58,889 nucleotides of DNA. It comes from Flavobacteriales bacterium. GTDB taxonomy: Bacteria > Bacteroidota > Bacteroidia > Flavobacteriales_D > Crocinitomicaceae. The DNA is taken from contig RFPM01000004.1 in NCBI GenBank assembly GCA_009926125.1, positions 1 to 58,889 of the forward strand. The letters run 5' to 3'. Shown here piece by piece: positions 9,197 through 18,927 of this stretch (position 1 is the stretch's first letter; the number at the start of each line of letters is the position of its first letter). The notes beneath the pieces were generated by a model. The model was not told the origin of the DNA. It worked only from the letters and a program-made list of their open reading frames with translations, and made no database searches. The translations under genes were made by a program, and so were the position numbers.

Positions 9197-10663
9197 ATGA
9201 AAAAATACATATTAGTAAGCTACTTCTTTGCAACAAGTCTAGTAGCATTTTCTCAAAAAAAAATAGAATACGTAGAATATGATCTAGCAAATGGGATACA
9301 TGTTATCTTACATCAAGAAACATCAACTCCAATTGTAGCAGTCTCTGTTTTATATCATGTTGGTTCAAAAAATGAAAATATAAATAAAACAGGATTTGCG
9401 CACTTTTTTGAGCATTTATTATTTGAAGGATCTGAAAATATTGAGAGAGGTGAATACAGCAAAATTGTTGAAAAAAATGGTGGTGAACTAAATGCAAATA
9501 CCTCTCAAGATAGAACATACTATTATGAATTACTTCCTTCTAATCAATTAGAACTTGGTTTATGGTTGGAAAGTGAAAGAATGCTCCATGCAAAAGTTGA
9601 TATAAAAGGAATTGAAACGCAACGCAGTGTTGTAAAAGAAGAAAAAAGACAAAGAGTAGATAACCAACCCTACGGTTCATTTTTTACAGAAATGTTCAAG
9701 CGTGTTTTTACAACTCATCCATATAATTGGGCTCCAATCGGAAGTATGGAACATTTAGACGCAGCAGAAGAAACTGATTACATAAATTTCTACAAAGATT
9801 TTTATGTTCCATCAAATTCAACACTTTCTATCGCTGGAGATATTGATATTGAGCAAACAAAAAAGTGGATTCAAACGTATTTCGGATCTATACCAAAAGG
9901 TCAAGCTCTAAACGTTTACAGAGATTTTATTGCTCTTTCTGACGCTAATTTTGAAAAAACATACAGTATTTCAAAGTCAAAATTTGATGCACTTAATTTC
10001 ATGAACCCCAAAGATCCAGAAGCAAAAAAAATACTTGCTACTTATGCTGCAAAACCAATTGAAATAAAACGTACTCAAAAAGATAATACAGTTCTCACAA
10101 GTATTACCAAAGAAGTTATTTATGATAATATTCAGTTGCCAGCTATTTTTATGGGGTATAAATTTCCTGAACAATTAAATACTGATAGTTACGCAATTGA
10201 AATGCTAAACGAAGTTCTATCTGGTGGAAGTAGTTCTCGCATTAATAAAACAATTGTTGAGAAAAAAGAAATGGCAACTTTTGCTTTCTCATTTTATTAC
10301 GGCTTAGAGGATGCTGGAATTGGAATTTTTGCAGCTATTGCTTCACAAGACGTTAATTTAGATAGTATTCAAAAAGAATTCGACTTGCAAATCGACTTAA
10401 TAAAATCAGAATTAATTAGCGATGAAGAATTTAATAAAGCAAGAAATAAATTTGAAAATGACTTAGTATCTTCTAATTCTTCTATAGCAGGAATTGCAGA
10501 AAATTTAGCAGACAATCACGTTTACTACGGAAATGCAAATCGTGTAAATTCCATGCTAGACAATTATATGAAAGTTACAAAAGAAGATATAAAACGAGTT
10601 GCAAATAAATATTTAACACAAGATGCTCGTGTAATTCTTCATTACCTCCCAAAAGAAAAATAA
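9197..10663 (+). CDS. Secreted M16 family peptidase, catalytic subunit-like
   Basis: Signal peptide MKKYILVSYFFATSLVAFSQ; inverted zinc motif HFFEHLLFEGS; GFAHFFEH context. Confidence 0.93.
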   Translation: MKKYILVSYFFATSLVAFSQKKIEYVEYDLANGIHVILHQETSTPIVAVSVLYHVGSKNENINKTGFAHFFEHLLFEGSENIERGEYSKIVEKNGGELNANTSQDRTYYYELLPSNQLELGLWLESERMLHAKVDIKGIETQRSVVKEEKRQRVDNQPYGSFFTEMFKRVFTTHPYNWAPIGSMEHLDAAEETDYINFYKDFYVPSNSTLSIAGDIDIEQTKKWIQTYFGSIPKGQALNVYRDFIALSDANFEKTYSISKSKFDALNFMNPKDPEAKKILATYAAKPIEIKRTQKDNTVLTSITKEVIYDNIQLPAIFMGYKFPEQLNTDSYAIEMLNEVLSGGSSSRINKTIVEKKEMATFAFSFYYGLEDAGIGIFAAIASQDVNLDSIQKEFDLQIDLIKSELISDEEFNKARNKFENDLVSSNSSIAGIAENLADNHVYYGNANRVNSMLDNYMKVTKEDIKRVANKYLTQDARVILHYLPKEK

Positions 10664-10667
10664 TTCT

Positions 10668-12755
10668 ATGAAAAAAATACTATTTAGTGCTCTTTTAATA
10701 TCGTATAGTTTTTTACAAGCTCAAGTTGACAGGTCTATAATGCCTAAGCCAACAGAAGCTAAAAAAATTAATATCTCTGAATCTCAGGTTTTTACTACAG
10801 TAAATGGAATTACAGTGATTTTATCTGAAAACCATAAATTACCTCGAGTAGCTTTTCAATTTATCATTGGGTCTGATCCAAGAATTGAAGGAGATAAAGC
10901 TGGCTTATCGGATTTTATGGGTTCATTAATCATGTCAGGGACAGAAAAAAGAACTAAAGATCAACTAGACAATGAAATTGACTTTATTGGTGCAAATTTA
11001 ATTGCTAGCAATTCTAATGTCTATATGTCTTGTTTGACTAAGCATCTTGATAAAGGTCTTGACTTAATGAATGATGTAATGCAAAATGCAAATTTTCCTC
11101 AATCTGAGTTTGAGAGAGTGAAAAAACAGCTCCAATCTAATTTATTAACGACTAAATCAGATGCCGGTTCAATGGCGAAAAATGCAGTTTCAAAACTAAA
11201 TTTTCCAAAACATCCCTATGGAGAAATAATGACGGAAAGTACTTTAAATAATATTACACAAGAAGATATTATTGCTAGTTATAAAAATATTTTTAAGCCA
11301 AATGGCGGATATTTAGTAGTCGTTGGCGATATTAACCGCAAAGAATTGGAAGACTTAATAGCTAAATATTTCCTTTCATGGCGAACTAATGGTCCAATTT
11401 TTACAAATCCAGCAAATGATGGTGTTTTCCCGACAGGAAACCGTGTTGTTTTTATTAAAAAACCAGGAGCTGTTCAATCTGTTGTATCCATTACTTACCC
11501 TGTTAAAATTAGAACAGGTGAGCAAGACCAATTGCCACTAAAAGTTCTAAATGGCATCTTTGGTGGTGGTGGTTTTGGAACACGATTAATGCAGAATTTA
11601 CGAGAAGATAAAGCTTATACTTACGGCTGCTACTCTTCCTTAGAAATTACCGAATTTGGATCTTGGATGTCAGCTGGTGGAAATTTCCGAAATGCTGTTA
11701 CCGACTCAGCTATTACTGAAATATTGAAAGAATTTCAATTAATAAAAACTGATTTGGTAAAAGATGAAGAATTAAACCTTACTAAATCTTCAATGGCCGG
11801 TGACTTTGCACGATCTTTAGAGAGCCCTCAAACAGTTGCTGGATTTGCATATTCTATAATAAAAGATAAATTATCGAAAGATTACTATCAAAGGTATCTT
11901 CAACGCTTAGACTCAGTTTCAAAAGAAGATGTTTTAGCAATGAGTAAGAAATATTTTACTTCAACTAATTGCAACATTGTTGTTGTTGGAAATGAAGAAA
12001 TAATTGAAAGTTTAAAGAAATTTGACTCAGATGGAAATATTGAATTTCTAGATGCCTTTGCTGAAGAAGTAAAAGATATAAAACCAGCAACAATTTCTAA
12101 AGACGAATTAATTGATAAATACCTTTTTGCAGTAAGTTTAACAAGTAATAAAAAAGAACTTGCTAAAAAAGTAAAAAAGGTAAAATCCTATGAACGTGTG
12201 ATTGACATGTCATCTCCTCAAATTCCTATTCCCTTGAAAATGACAGAATATTTTGTATCTCCAACTACGGAAGCTCAAAAGATGGAAGGCCAAGGAATGG
12301 TTTTCCAAAAATCTTATTATAACGGTTCGACTGGATTTAAATTCGATATGCAAAGTGGCAAAAAAGATATGACTGCCGAAGAATTAGCTTCTAAGAAAAA
12401 GTCAAGTGGTTTATTTCCAGAAGTGAATTATAAAACAAATGGAACAAACTATGAATTAACAGGTATTGAGAACGATAATGGCAATGATTACTATGTTTTA
12501 AAGTTGATAGACGGTGAAAATGTAAGCTATGACTATTATAATACAACTACTTATTTAAAGGAAAAAAGCATTTCAATACAAAAAGTTGGAGAAGAAACAA
12601 ATGAGTCAACTACCACATACAACGATTACAAGAATGTATCGGGGATTCTATTTCCACATAGTTTAACTATCTCTGTTGGACCAATGAATTTAATTGGAAA
12701 GGTTTCTAAAATGGAACTAAATGGTAAAATTGATTTAAAAAGTTTGATAGAATAA
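10668..12755 (+). CDS. Secreted M16 family peptidase-like (non-catalytic partner) with C-terminal extension
   Basis: Signal peptide; M16 fold with NLREDKAYTYG motif but no HxxEH; ~200-aa C-terminal region (FKFDMQSGKKDMT...TYNDYKNVSGILFPHSLTISVGPMNLIGKV) resembling LolA-like domains. Confidence 0.9.
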   Translation: MKKILFSALLISYSFLQAQVDRSIMPKPTEAKKINISESQVFTTVNGITVILSENHKLPRVAFQFIIGSDPRIEGDKAGLSDFMGSLIMSGTEKRTKDQLDNEIDFIGANLIASNSNVYMSCLTKHLDKGLDLMNDVMQNANFPQSEFERVKKQLQSNLLTTKSDAGSMAKNAVSKLNFPKHPYGEIMTESTLNNITQEDIIASYKNIFKPNGGYLVVVGDINRKELEDLIAKYFLSWRTNGPIFTNPANDGVFPTGNRVVFIKKPGAVQSVVSITYPVKIRTGEQDQLPLKVLNGIFGGGGFGTRLMQNLREDKAYTYGCYSSLEITEFGSWMSAGGNFRNAVTDSAITEILKEFQLIKTDLVKDEELNLTKSSMAGDFARSLESPQTVAGFAYSIIKDKLSKDYYQRYLQRLDSVSKEDVLAMSKKYFTSTNCNIVVVGNEEIIESLKKFDSDGNIEFLDAFAEEVKDIKPATISKDELIDKYLFAVSLTSNKKELAKKVKKVKSYERVIDMSSPQIPIPLKMTEYFVSPTTEAQKMEGQGMVFQKSYYNGSTGFKFDMQSGKKDMTAEELASKKKSSGLFPEVNYKTNGTNYELTGIENDNGNDYYVLKLIDGENVSYDYYNTTTYLKEKSISIQKVGEETNESTTTYNDYKNVSGILFPHSLTISVGPMNLIGKVSKMELNGKIDLKSLIE

Positions 12756-12766
12756 AACAAGTTTCT

Positions 12767-13801
12767 TTATTCAATAATAATTGCAAATTCTTTTTTAAGT
12801 TCAAACTTTCCTATTTCAAACAAGGGAAGTTTTTCGGCCTCAAATAATTTACATACTTCACCTTTAAAGTCAGGACGAACAGAAAATAAAAGTCCACCAT
12901 TTGTCTGTGGATCACACAATGTCAGTAACATTTCTCCTGAAATTCCGCTGACATCAGCACCATACATTTTCCAATTTCGCATTGTGTTATCAGGGTAAAC
13001 CCATTGCTTTGCAAGTTGAGCTGTGCCGGTCAAAAGTGGAATTTTTTTATTCTTTATGACGGCAGAGATTCTTCCATTATCTGTCATTTCAATAAGATGG
13101 CCCAATAAACCAAAGCCAGTTATATCAGTCATTGCAGAAACAGAAGGGAAGTCAGCTAATTTCTCTCCCATGAAATTTAATTGACACATACTCTCAGTTA
13201 GGATTTCTGAAAAATGAGCACTTTCTAATCCACGCTTTATAGCGGTAGATAATATTCCAGTTCCAATAGCTTTCGTAATAAATATAATATCTTCAGCTTG
13301 TGCAGTATTGTTCTTCTTGATCTTATTTTTAGAAACAATCCCATTTACAGCTAAGCCAAAAATCGGCTCATTATTTTCAATTGAATGACCTCCAGCGAGC
13401 GAAATTCCAGCAAGACGGCAAGTTTCTGTTGCACCTTTTAAAACTTCAGTAGCAATAGTAAGTGGTACTTTTGACGTGGGCCATGCAAGAATACTCAATG
13501 CTAAGATTGGTTTTCCACCCATAGCATAAACATCACTGATTGCATTTGCTGCGGCAATTCTTCCAAAGTCGTAGGGAGAATCTACAATAGGCGTAAAAAA
13601 ATCTGTTGTACTTATTAAACAAAGGTCCTCGTATAATACATAAACTGCTGCATCATCTGAGCTTGAATTACCAACTAATAGCTGCTCTGTATTTACTGCA
13701 TTGACTCCTTTTAACAGCTCTTTTAATTCCTGAGGTGGAATTTTACAACCACAGCCGCCACCTTTGGTGAATTCAGTTAATTTTATTGTGTTATTTTCCA
13801 T
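12767..13801 (-). CDS. selD: Selenide, water dikinase
   Basis: KGGGCGCKIPP N-terminal Cys motif, SSDDAAVY, TDFFTPIVDSPYDFGRIAAANAISDVYAMGGKP. Confidence 0.97.
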   Translation of the reverse strand: MENNTIKLTEFTKGGGCGCKIPPQELKELLKGVNAVNTEQLLVGNSSSDDAAVYVLYEDLCLISTTDFFTPIVDSPYDFGRIAAANAISDVYAMGGKPILALSILAWPTSKVPLTIATEVLKGATETCRLAGISLAGGHSIENNEPIFGLAVNGIVSKNKIKKNNTAQAEDIIFITKAIGTGILSTAIKRGLESAHFSEILTESMCQLNFMGEKLADFPSVSAMTDITGFGLLGHLIEMTDNGRISAVIKNKKIPLLTGTAQLAKQWVYPDNTMRNWKMYGADVSGISGEMLLTLCDPQTNGGLLFSVRPDFKGEVCKLFEAEKLPLFEIGKFELKKEFAIIIE

Positions 13802-14807
13802 TGCTTAATTCAAAAAGGTGTTTTGCAATTTGAGAATTGTTTTTCGATTTACATTCAATTTGAAATTTTTTACCCAAAGGATGGATTTCCTTTTGATAGG
13901 TATAAGTCTTGTCATAGTAAATTAAAGCTATTGAAAAAGCTTCTCGAAGCTCCCCTATTTCTATATGATTAATCGCTTTTTTTGCATGTTGAGGTCCAAG
14001 GCGCTTGGAAATTCGGTCCATACAAAATTGTAAATCTTCTTTTGAAAAAGAACCATAATCTTCCATAATTTGATCTAAACGCAGTTCGAAGGTCTTGTCA
14101 AGAAAGTAATGTGGTGCTTGACGCATTTGATTCCAAATTCCTTCTGGGATAATTCTTGCGCCAACCGTTCTACTTTCATCTTCAACCCAACAATTCATTT
14201 TTTTTGATTTAATAAGTTGAAGTGATAGATTATTTTCAAATTGTTCCTGGCTGGGCTGCTTTCCCCTACCTAAAGCTCCAAAAGAAGAACCCCGATGATT
14301 TGCCAAACCCTCTAAATCTATTACTGCTATAGATTTTTTATCTAACTCATGCAGAATATGTGTTTTCCCACTTCCAGTCATTCCCCCAAGAATAGAAAAG
14401 TTATAGTTTACCTCAAAAGATTTTATAACTTGCTGTCTGTAAGATTTATAGCCTCCTTTAATTATAGTGACTTTTAAACCAAAAAATTCCAGGAGATAAG
14501 CAAAAAAGGAACTTCTCATTCCTCCTCGCCAACAATGAACAACTATATTTTCTTTGTTTTCTACTAATTTAACAGCTTGTTTTAAGCGCTTGCTTAAATG
14601 AGGGCCAGTTAACTCTAAACCTTTTAAAATAGCATGTTTCTGCCCTGCTTGTTTAAAGGTTGTTCCAACAATTTTTCGTTCTTCTGTGTTTAAAATAGGA
14701 ATGTTTACAGCACCAGGAATATGCCCTTTATCGAATTCAATTTCACTTCTAACATCAATGATGAATGAAGTATCTAATAAATCCCAGGAGAATGCAATGC
14801 TTCCCAT
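13791..14807 (-). CDS. selU: tRNA 2-selenouridine synthase
   Basis: N-terminal rhodanese domain with VVHCWRGGMRSSF catalytic Cys and P-loop GGMTGSGKTHIL; adjacent to selD. Confidence 0.95.
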   Translation of the reverse strand: MGSIAFSWDLLDTSFIIDVRSEIEFDKGHIPGAVNIPILNTEERKIVGTTFKQAGQKHAILKGLELTGPHLSKRLKQAVKLVENKENIVVHCWRGGMRSSFFAYLLEFFGLKVTIIKGGYKSYRQQVIKSFEVNYNFSILGGMTGSGKTHILHELDKKSIAVIDLEGLANHRGSSFGALGRGKQPSQEQFENNLSLQLIKSKKMNCWVEDESRTVGARIIPEGIWNQMRQAPHYFLDKTFELRLDQIMEDYGSFSKEDLQFCMDRISKRLGPQHAKKAINHIEIGELREAFSIALIYYDKTYTYQKEIHPLGKKFQIECKSKNNSQIAKHLFELSNGK

Positions 14808-14819
14808 TTTTACTTAAAA

Positions 14820-15599
14820 TTATGCTAATTTTCTTATAAACTGAATAGAAATAGCGTTAAAAACCTCCGCTTGTTCAATGTTTACTACGTGTCCGCAATT
14901 TGGAACGACATTTAATTCAATCCGTGGATTTAAATCTACGATCGCTTTTACAGGCTCGAGAAACATGTGATCCTCACTACCCATTATATAAATAGTAGGT
15001 TTATTATTACTTTCATGTTCCACAAGATTAAGGTAAGTTGTTAATCTGGCAGTTAATTTAAACCAGCGATTAAATTCCTTTGTCATAAGTTTTTTTGCCT
15101 CATTAATAAACAAGACTCGAGATGTCTTATGGTTCTTTTTAGGCATGATAATTCTTGCTAGCAAAGCATATAAAGTCATGTAAGGCAGAAAAGGATTAAG
15201 TATTCTTCCAATTCGTAAAAGCAACCTCGACTTAATATTTAAGCGTGTAATTGCCCCAGAGAAAATCATTGACTTAACAATACTTGGTTTTAGGTCGAAA
15301 ATTTGGTAAATTATAATTGTCCCTAAAGAAACACCGATAAAATGTGCTGAGGCTATTTTATTAAATTCTACAACCTCAATTACATCTTGGGCAATCATTT
15401 CAAAAGAGTAATTTTTGGAGGTTTTTAAATCTTTTGATTTTCCGTGACCTCTTAAATCAATTAGCAATAGATTAAAATTTTCAGAATAGGCCTTAACTTG
15501 CTTATGCCAAATACTTGAACTGCCACCTGCACCATGGATGAAAACACACCATTCTTTACTATTTGTATTAAGTATTTTTTTAAAATATAGCATATGCAA
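14820..15599 (-). CDS. Alpha/beta hydrolase
   Basis: VFIHGAGGSSSIW oxyanion region, FIGVSLGT nucleophile elbow, MGSEDHMF, NCGHVVNIEQ. Confidence 0.88.
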   Translation of the reverse strand: MHMLYFKKILNTNSKEWCVFIHGAGGSSSIWHKQVKAYSENFNLLLIDLRGHGKSKDLKTSKNYSFEMIAQDVIEVVEFNKIASAHFIGVSLGTIIIYQIFDLKPSIVKSMIFSGAITRLNIKSRLLLRIGRILNPFLPYMTLYALLARIIMPKKNHKTSRVLFINEAKKLMTKEFNRWFKLTARLTTYLNLVEHESNNKPTIYIMGSEDHMFLEPVKAIVDLNPRIELNVVPNCGHVVNIEQAEVFNAISIQFIRKLA

Positions 15600-15607
15600 T
15601 ATTAAGC

Positions 15608-15640
15608 AAAAAAAAGGACACTCTAAATGAGTGCCCTTTT
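15608..15640 (-). terminator. Rho-independent terminator downstream of dnaK
   Basis: Reverse strand GGGCACTC-ATTTA-GAGTGTCC followed by a T8 run. Confidence 0.8.
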
Positions 15641-15660
15641 CAGTTTAAAAATTTATTATA

Positions 15661-17571
15661 TTACTTTTTCTCATTTACTTCTTCAAAATCAACATCTGTA
15701 ACTTCATCTTGTGGATTTGTTTCAGCACCTGAATCTGAGGAGTTTCCAGCATCTTGAGCTCCCTGAGGATTTGCTGCATTATACATATCTTGAGAAGCTG
15801 CTTGGAATAGCGTATTTAATTTCTCCATTGCAGGCTCAAGATTTTCGATGTTACGCGCTTCAAATTCCTTTTTCAATTCAGCTAAAGCATCCTCGATAGG
15901 TTGTTTTTTATCTACTGGAATTTTATCTCCGTATTCTTTCAATTGACGCTCTGTTTGAAATATCGCAGAATCTACTTTATTAATCAATTCAACTTCTTCA
16001 CGTTTTTTATTGTCTGATTCAGCATTTGCTTCTGCTTCTGCTTTCATACGCTTAATTTCTTCATCAGATAGTCCAGAAGAAGCTTCAATCTTAATTGATT
16101 GCTCTTTTCCTGTTCCTTTATCTTTTGCAGATATATTCATTATTCCATTCGCATCAATATCAAATGTTACTTCGATTTGAGGAACACCTCTTTGTGCTGG
16201 TGGAATATCTGTTAATTGAAAGCGGCCTAAAGTTTTGTTATCATTTGCCATCGGTCGTTCTCCTTGTAAAACATGAATGTCGACACTTGGTTGATTATCC
16301 GAAGCCGTTGAAAACGTTTCGGACTTCTTTGTAGGTATTGTTGTATTTGCATCAATAAGCTTTGTTAAAACTCCACCCATTGTTTCAATACCAAGTGATA
16401 AAGGAATAACATCTAACAACAATACATCTTTTACATCTCCTGATAAAACTCCACCTTGAATTGCAGCACCAACAGCAACAACTTCATCGGGATTTACACC
16501 CTTAGAAGGTGCTTTTCCAAAAAAGCGTTCAACAGCATCTTGTATGATTGGAATTCGTGTTGATCCACCAACTAAAATTACTTCGTTGATGTCTTTTGGC
16601 GTTAACCCTGCATTCTTTAATGCTTTACGACATGGTTTGATAGTACGTTCAACTATTTCTGAGATTAATTGCTCAAATTTAGAACGCTGTAAAGTGCGTA
16701 CTAAGTGCTTTGGAATTCCATTTACCGGCATGATATACGGCAAATTGATTTCCGTAGAAGTTGTTGATGACAATTCGATTTTAGCTTTCTCAGCAGCTTC
16801 TTTTAATCGTTGTAATGACATTGGATCTTGACGTAAATCTACACCCTCATCTGACTTAAATTCATCTGCTAGCCATTGAATAATCGCATCATCTACATCA
16901 TCTCCACCTAAGTGCGTATCACCATCAGTAGAAAGAACTTCGAAAACACCATCTCCTAATTCTAAGATAGAAACATCATGTGTTCCACCACCAAAGTCAA
17001 AAACAACTATTTTTTGATCGATGCCTTTTTTATCTAAACCATAAGCCAAAGCAGCTGCAGTTGGCTCATTAATTATTCTTTTTATTGTTAATCCAGCAAT
17101 TTCTCCAGCTTCTTTCGTTGCCTGACGTTGTGCATCGTTAAAATAAGCCGGAACAGTTACAACAGCTTCTGTTACTTCTTGACCTAAATAATCTTCAGCT
17201 GTTTTCTTCATTTTTTGAAGAATCATCGCAGAAATTTCTTGAGGTGAATAAAGACGATCATCTATTTTAACTCGCGGTGTATTGTTGTCACCCTTCACTA
17301 CAGTGTAAGGAACTCGTCCAATTTCTTTTTTACATTCATCAAAACTAGACCCCATCATTCGCTTTATGGACGAAATTGTTTTCTCTGGATTTGTAATTGC
17401 CTGACGTTTTGCTGGATCACCAACTTTTCGTTCACCGCCTTCTACAAATGCAACAACTGAAGGAGTTGTTCTTTTACCTTCTGAGTTCGATATAACTACC
17501 GGCTCATTTCCTTCCATAACTGAAACACATGAATTTGTTGTGCCTAAGTCGATTCCTATTATTTTTCCCAT
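15661..17571 (-). CDS. dnaK: Molecular chaperone DnaK
   Basis: [52 protein letters not shown]. Confidence 0.99.
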   Translation of the reverse strand: MGKIIGIDLGTTNSCVSVMEGNEPVVISNSEGKRTTPSVVAFVEGGERKVGDPAKRQAITNPEKTISSIKRMMGSSFDECKKEIGRVPYTVVKGDNNTPRVKIDDRLYSPQEISAMILQKMKKTAEDYLGQEVTEAVVTVPAYFNDAQRQATKEAGEIAGLTIKRIINEPTAAALAYGLDKKGIDQKIVVFDFGGGTHDVSILELGDGVFEVLSTDGDTHLGGDDVDDAIIQWLADEFKSDEGVDLRQDPMSLQRLKEAAEKAKIELSSTTSTEINLPYIMPVNGIPKHLVRTLQRSKFEQLISEIVERTIKPCRKALKNAGLTPKDINEVILVGGSTRIPIIQDAVERFFGKAPSKGVNPDEVVAVGAAIQGGVLSGDVKDVLLLDVIPLSLGIETMGGVLTKLIDANTTIPTKKSETFSTASDNQPSVDIHVLQGERPMANDNKTLGRFQLTDIPPAQRGVPQIEVTFDIDANGIMNISAKDKGTGKEQSIKIEASSGLSDEEIKRMKAEAEANAESDNKKREEVELINKVDSAIFQTERQLKEYGDKIPVDKKQPIEDALAELKKEFEARNIENLEPAMEKLNTLFQAASQDMYNAANPQGAQDAGNSSDSGAETNPQDEVTDVDFEEVNEKK

Positions 17572-17703
17572 TTTTAAATTAATTTTTCAATTTTTACAAT
17601 TTCACATTTTCAATTTATATGCCACAGCAATTTTATGCGAGAAAAATGACAAATTGATCTAATCAGTAATAAATAAAGTGTCTTTTTGTCAGTCAATGTG
17701 ACA

Positions 17704-18927
17704 TTATTCGATTATAAACCGAATGATTTTGTTTATTGAAGGGACTTTTAAATAATACAATCCTGGAAGACAGGAAGATGAAGTTTTTATTGATTGTGAA
17801 TCATTTAAGTAAAAGCCATTAATTGCTTGTCCCAGCTGATTGTAAACAAAAATCTGCTTATCTGGAACTGGAGTTGAAATAAAAATCAAATCTCCAGCTT
17901 TTAAACTTGTTGGATAAACATAACTTTTACTTGTGTTTTCAAATAATTCTGATTGATATTCTTCTAAGCGGACAACACCACTATTATAGGTCCCCAACCA
18001 TTTTACTGTATTTGATTCGCTAGCAATTGAAAGAATATGATTTTCGGGTAAATCAGAATTTTCTGTAGAATATTGCAGCCAATTATCTCCATTTTTAATA
18101 AGAACTCCATAAGAATCTGTACCCATAAATATTCTTTCAATTGCATCTATAGCGATTGCATTTATACCATTTGTTGGCAAAGGTGAATTACTCATATTAA
18201 AGCGCAGCCATGGTCCTCCAAATCCTTGATCATACACCAAGCCCTGAGCCGGTGTAGCAAACCAAGGGTGATTTGTAGCATCTACAACTATTCCAAGAGC
18301 GGAATTGTCAGGAAGGCCAGATTGAACAATACTAAGAATTGTGAGTTGATTGTCAGACGAAAAATAATTTAAACCGCCATTAATCGTTCCAATAAATTTT
18401 TCATTTTGCTGACCAATAGCAATTGAAGTAATATTATTTGTGAGTAAATTATGACTTAGGACATCCCAAGTATACCAATTCACACGATCAAACATTGCAA
18501 TTCCTTCTGAGGTAGCACACCATATATTATTTTGAGTGTCTATTGCAATGCCTCTTACTAAATAATCTGGTAAGCCCGAGTTAGTTGGAGTGTAATTCTC
18601 CCAATTTAATCCATCAAAAGAATACAAACCACCTTGCATTGTTCCAACCCAAACTATTGTATCATTTTCGATACAAATAGCACGAATATTATCATCGAGA
18701 AGAGGTGAATTTTCTGAAGTATAAACAACCCAATTTACACCATCAAATCTTGCTAGACCATCATCAGTGCCAAACCATTTAAATTGATTTTGAATAGCAA
18801 TACAACGTACAGTATTAAAGGGTAAAGGGGAATTTGAACTAGAATAAGACGTTATTACAGGTTGTCCATAAATAAAAAAGCTCCCATAACATAAAAGTAC
18901 TGAGAGCCATTTATAAAAACAATTCAT
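17704..18927 (-). CDS. Secreted propeller-repeat protein with T9SS type A-like C-terminal domain
   Basis: Signal peptide; repeats of W[FV]GT..GL.RFDGVNWVVYTxxNSPLxxxxIRAIxI (two-component-regulator-propeller type); C-term YVYPTSLKAGDLIFISTPVPDKQIFVYNQLGQ...LPGLYYLKV...IIRFIIE. Confidence 0.85.
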   Translation of the reverse strand: MNCFYKWLSVLLCYGSFFIYGQPVITSYSSSNSPLPFNTVRCIAIQNQFKWFGTDDGLARFDGVNWVVYTSENSPLLDDNIRAICIENDTIVWVGTMQGGLYSFDGLNWENYTPTNSGLPDYLVRGIAIDTQNNIWCATSEGIAMFDRVNWYTWDVLSHNLLTNNITSIAIGQQNEKFIGTINGGLNYFSSDNQLTILSIVQSGLPDNSALGIVVDATNHPWFATPAQGLVYDQGFGGPWLRFNMSNSPLPTNGINAIAIDAIERIFMGTDSYGVLIKNGDNWLQYSTENSDLPENHILSIASESNTVKWLGTYNSGVVRLEEYQSELFENTSKSYVYPTSLKAGDLIFISTPVPDKQIFVYNQLGQAINGFYLNDSQSIKTSSSCLPGLYYLKVPSINKIIRFIIE

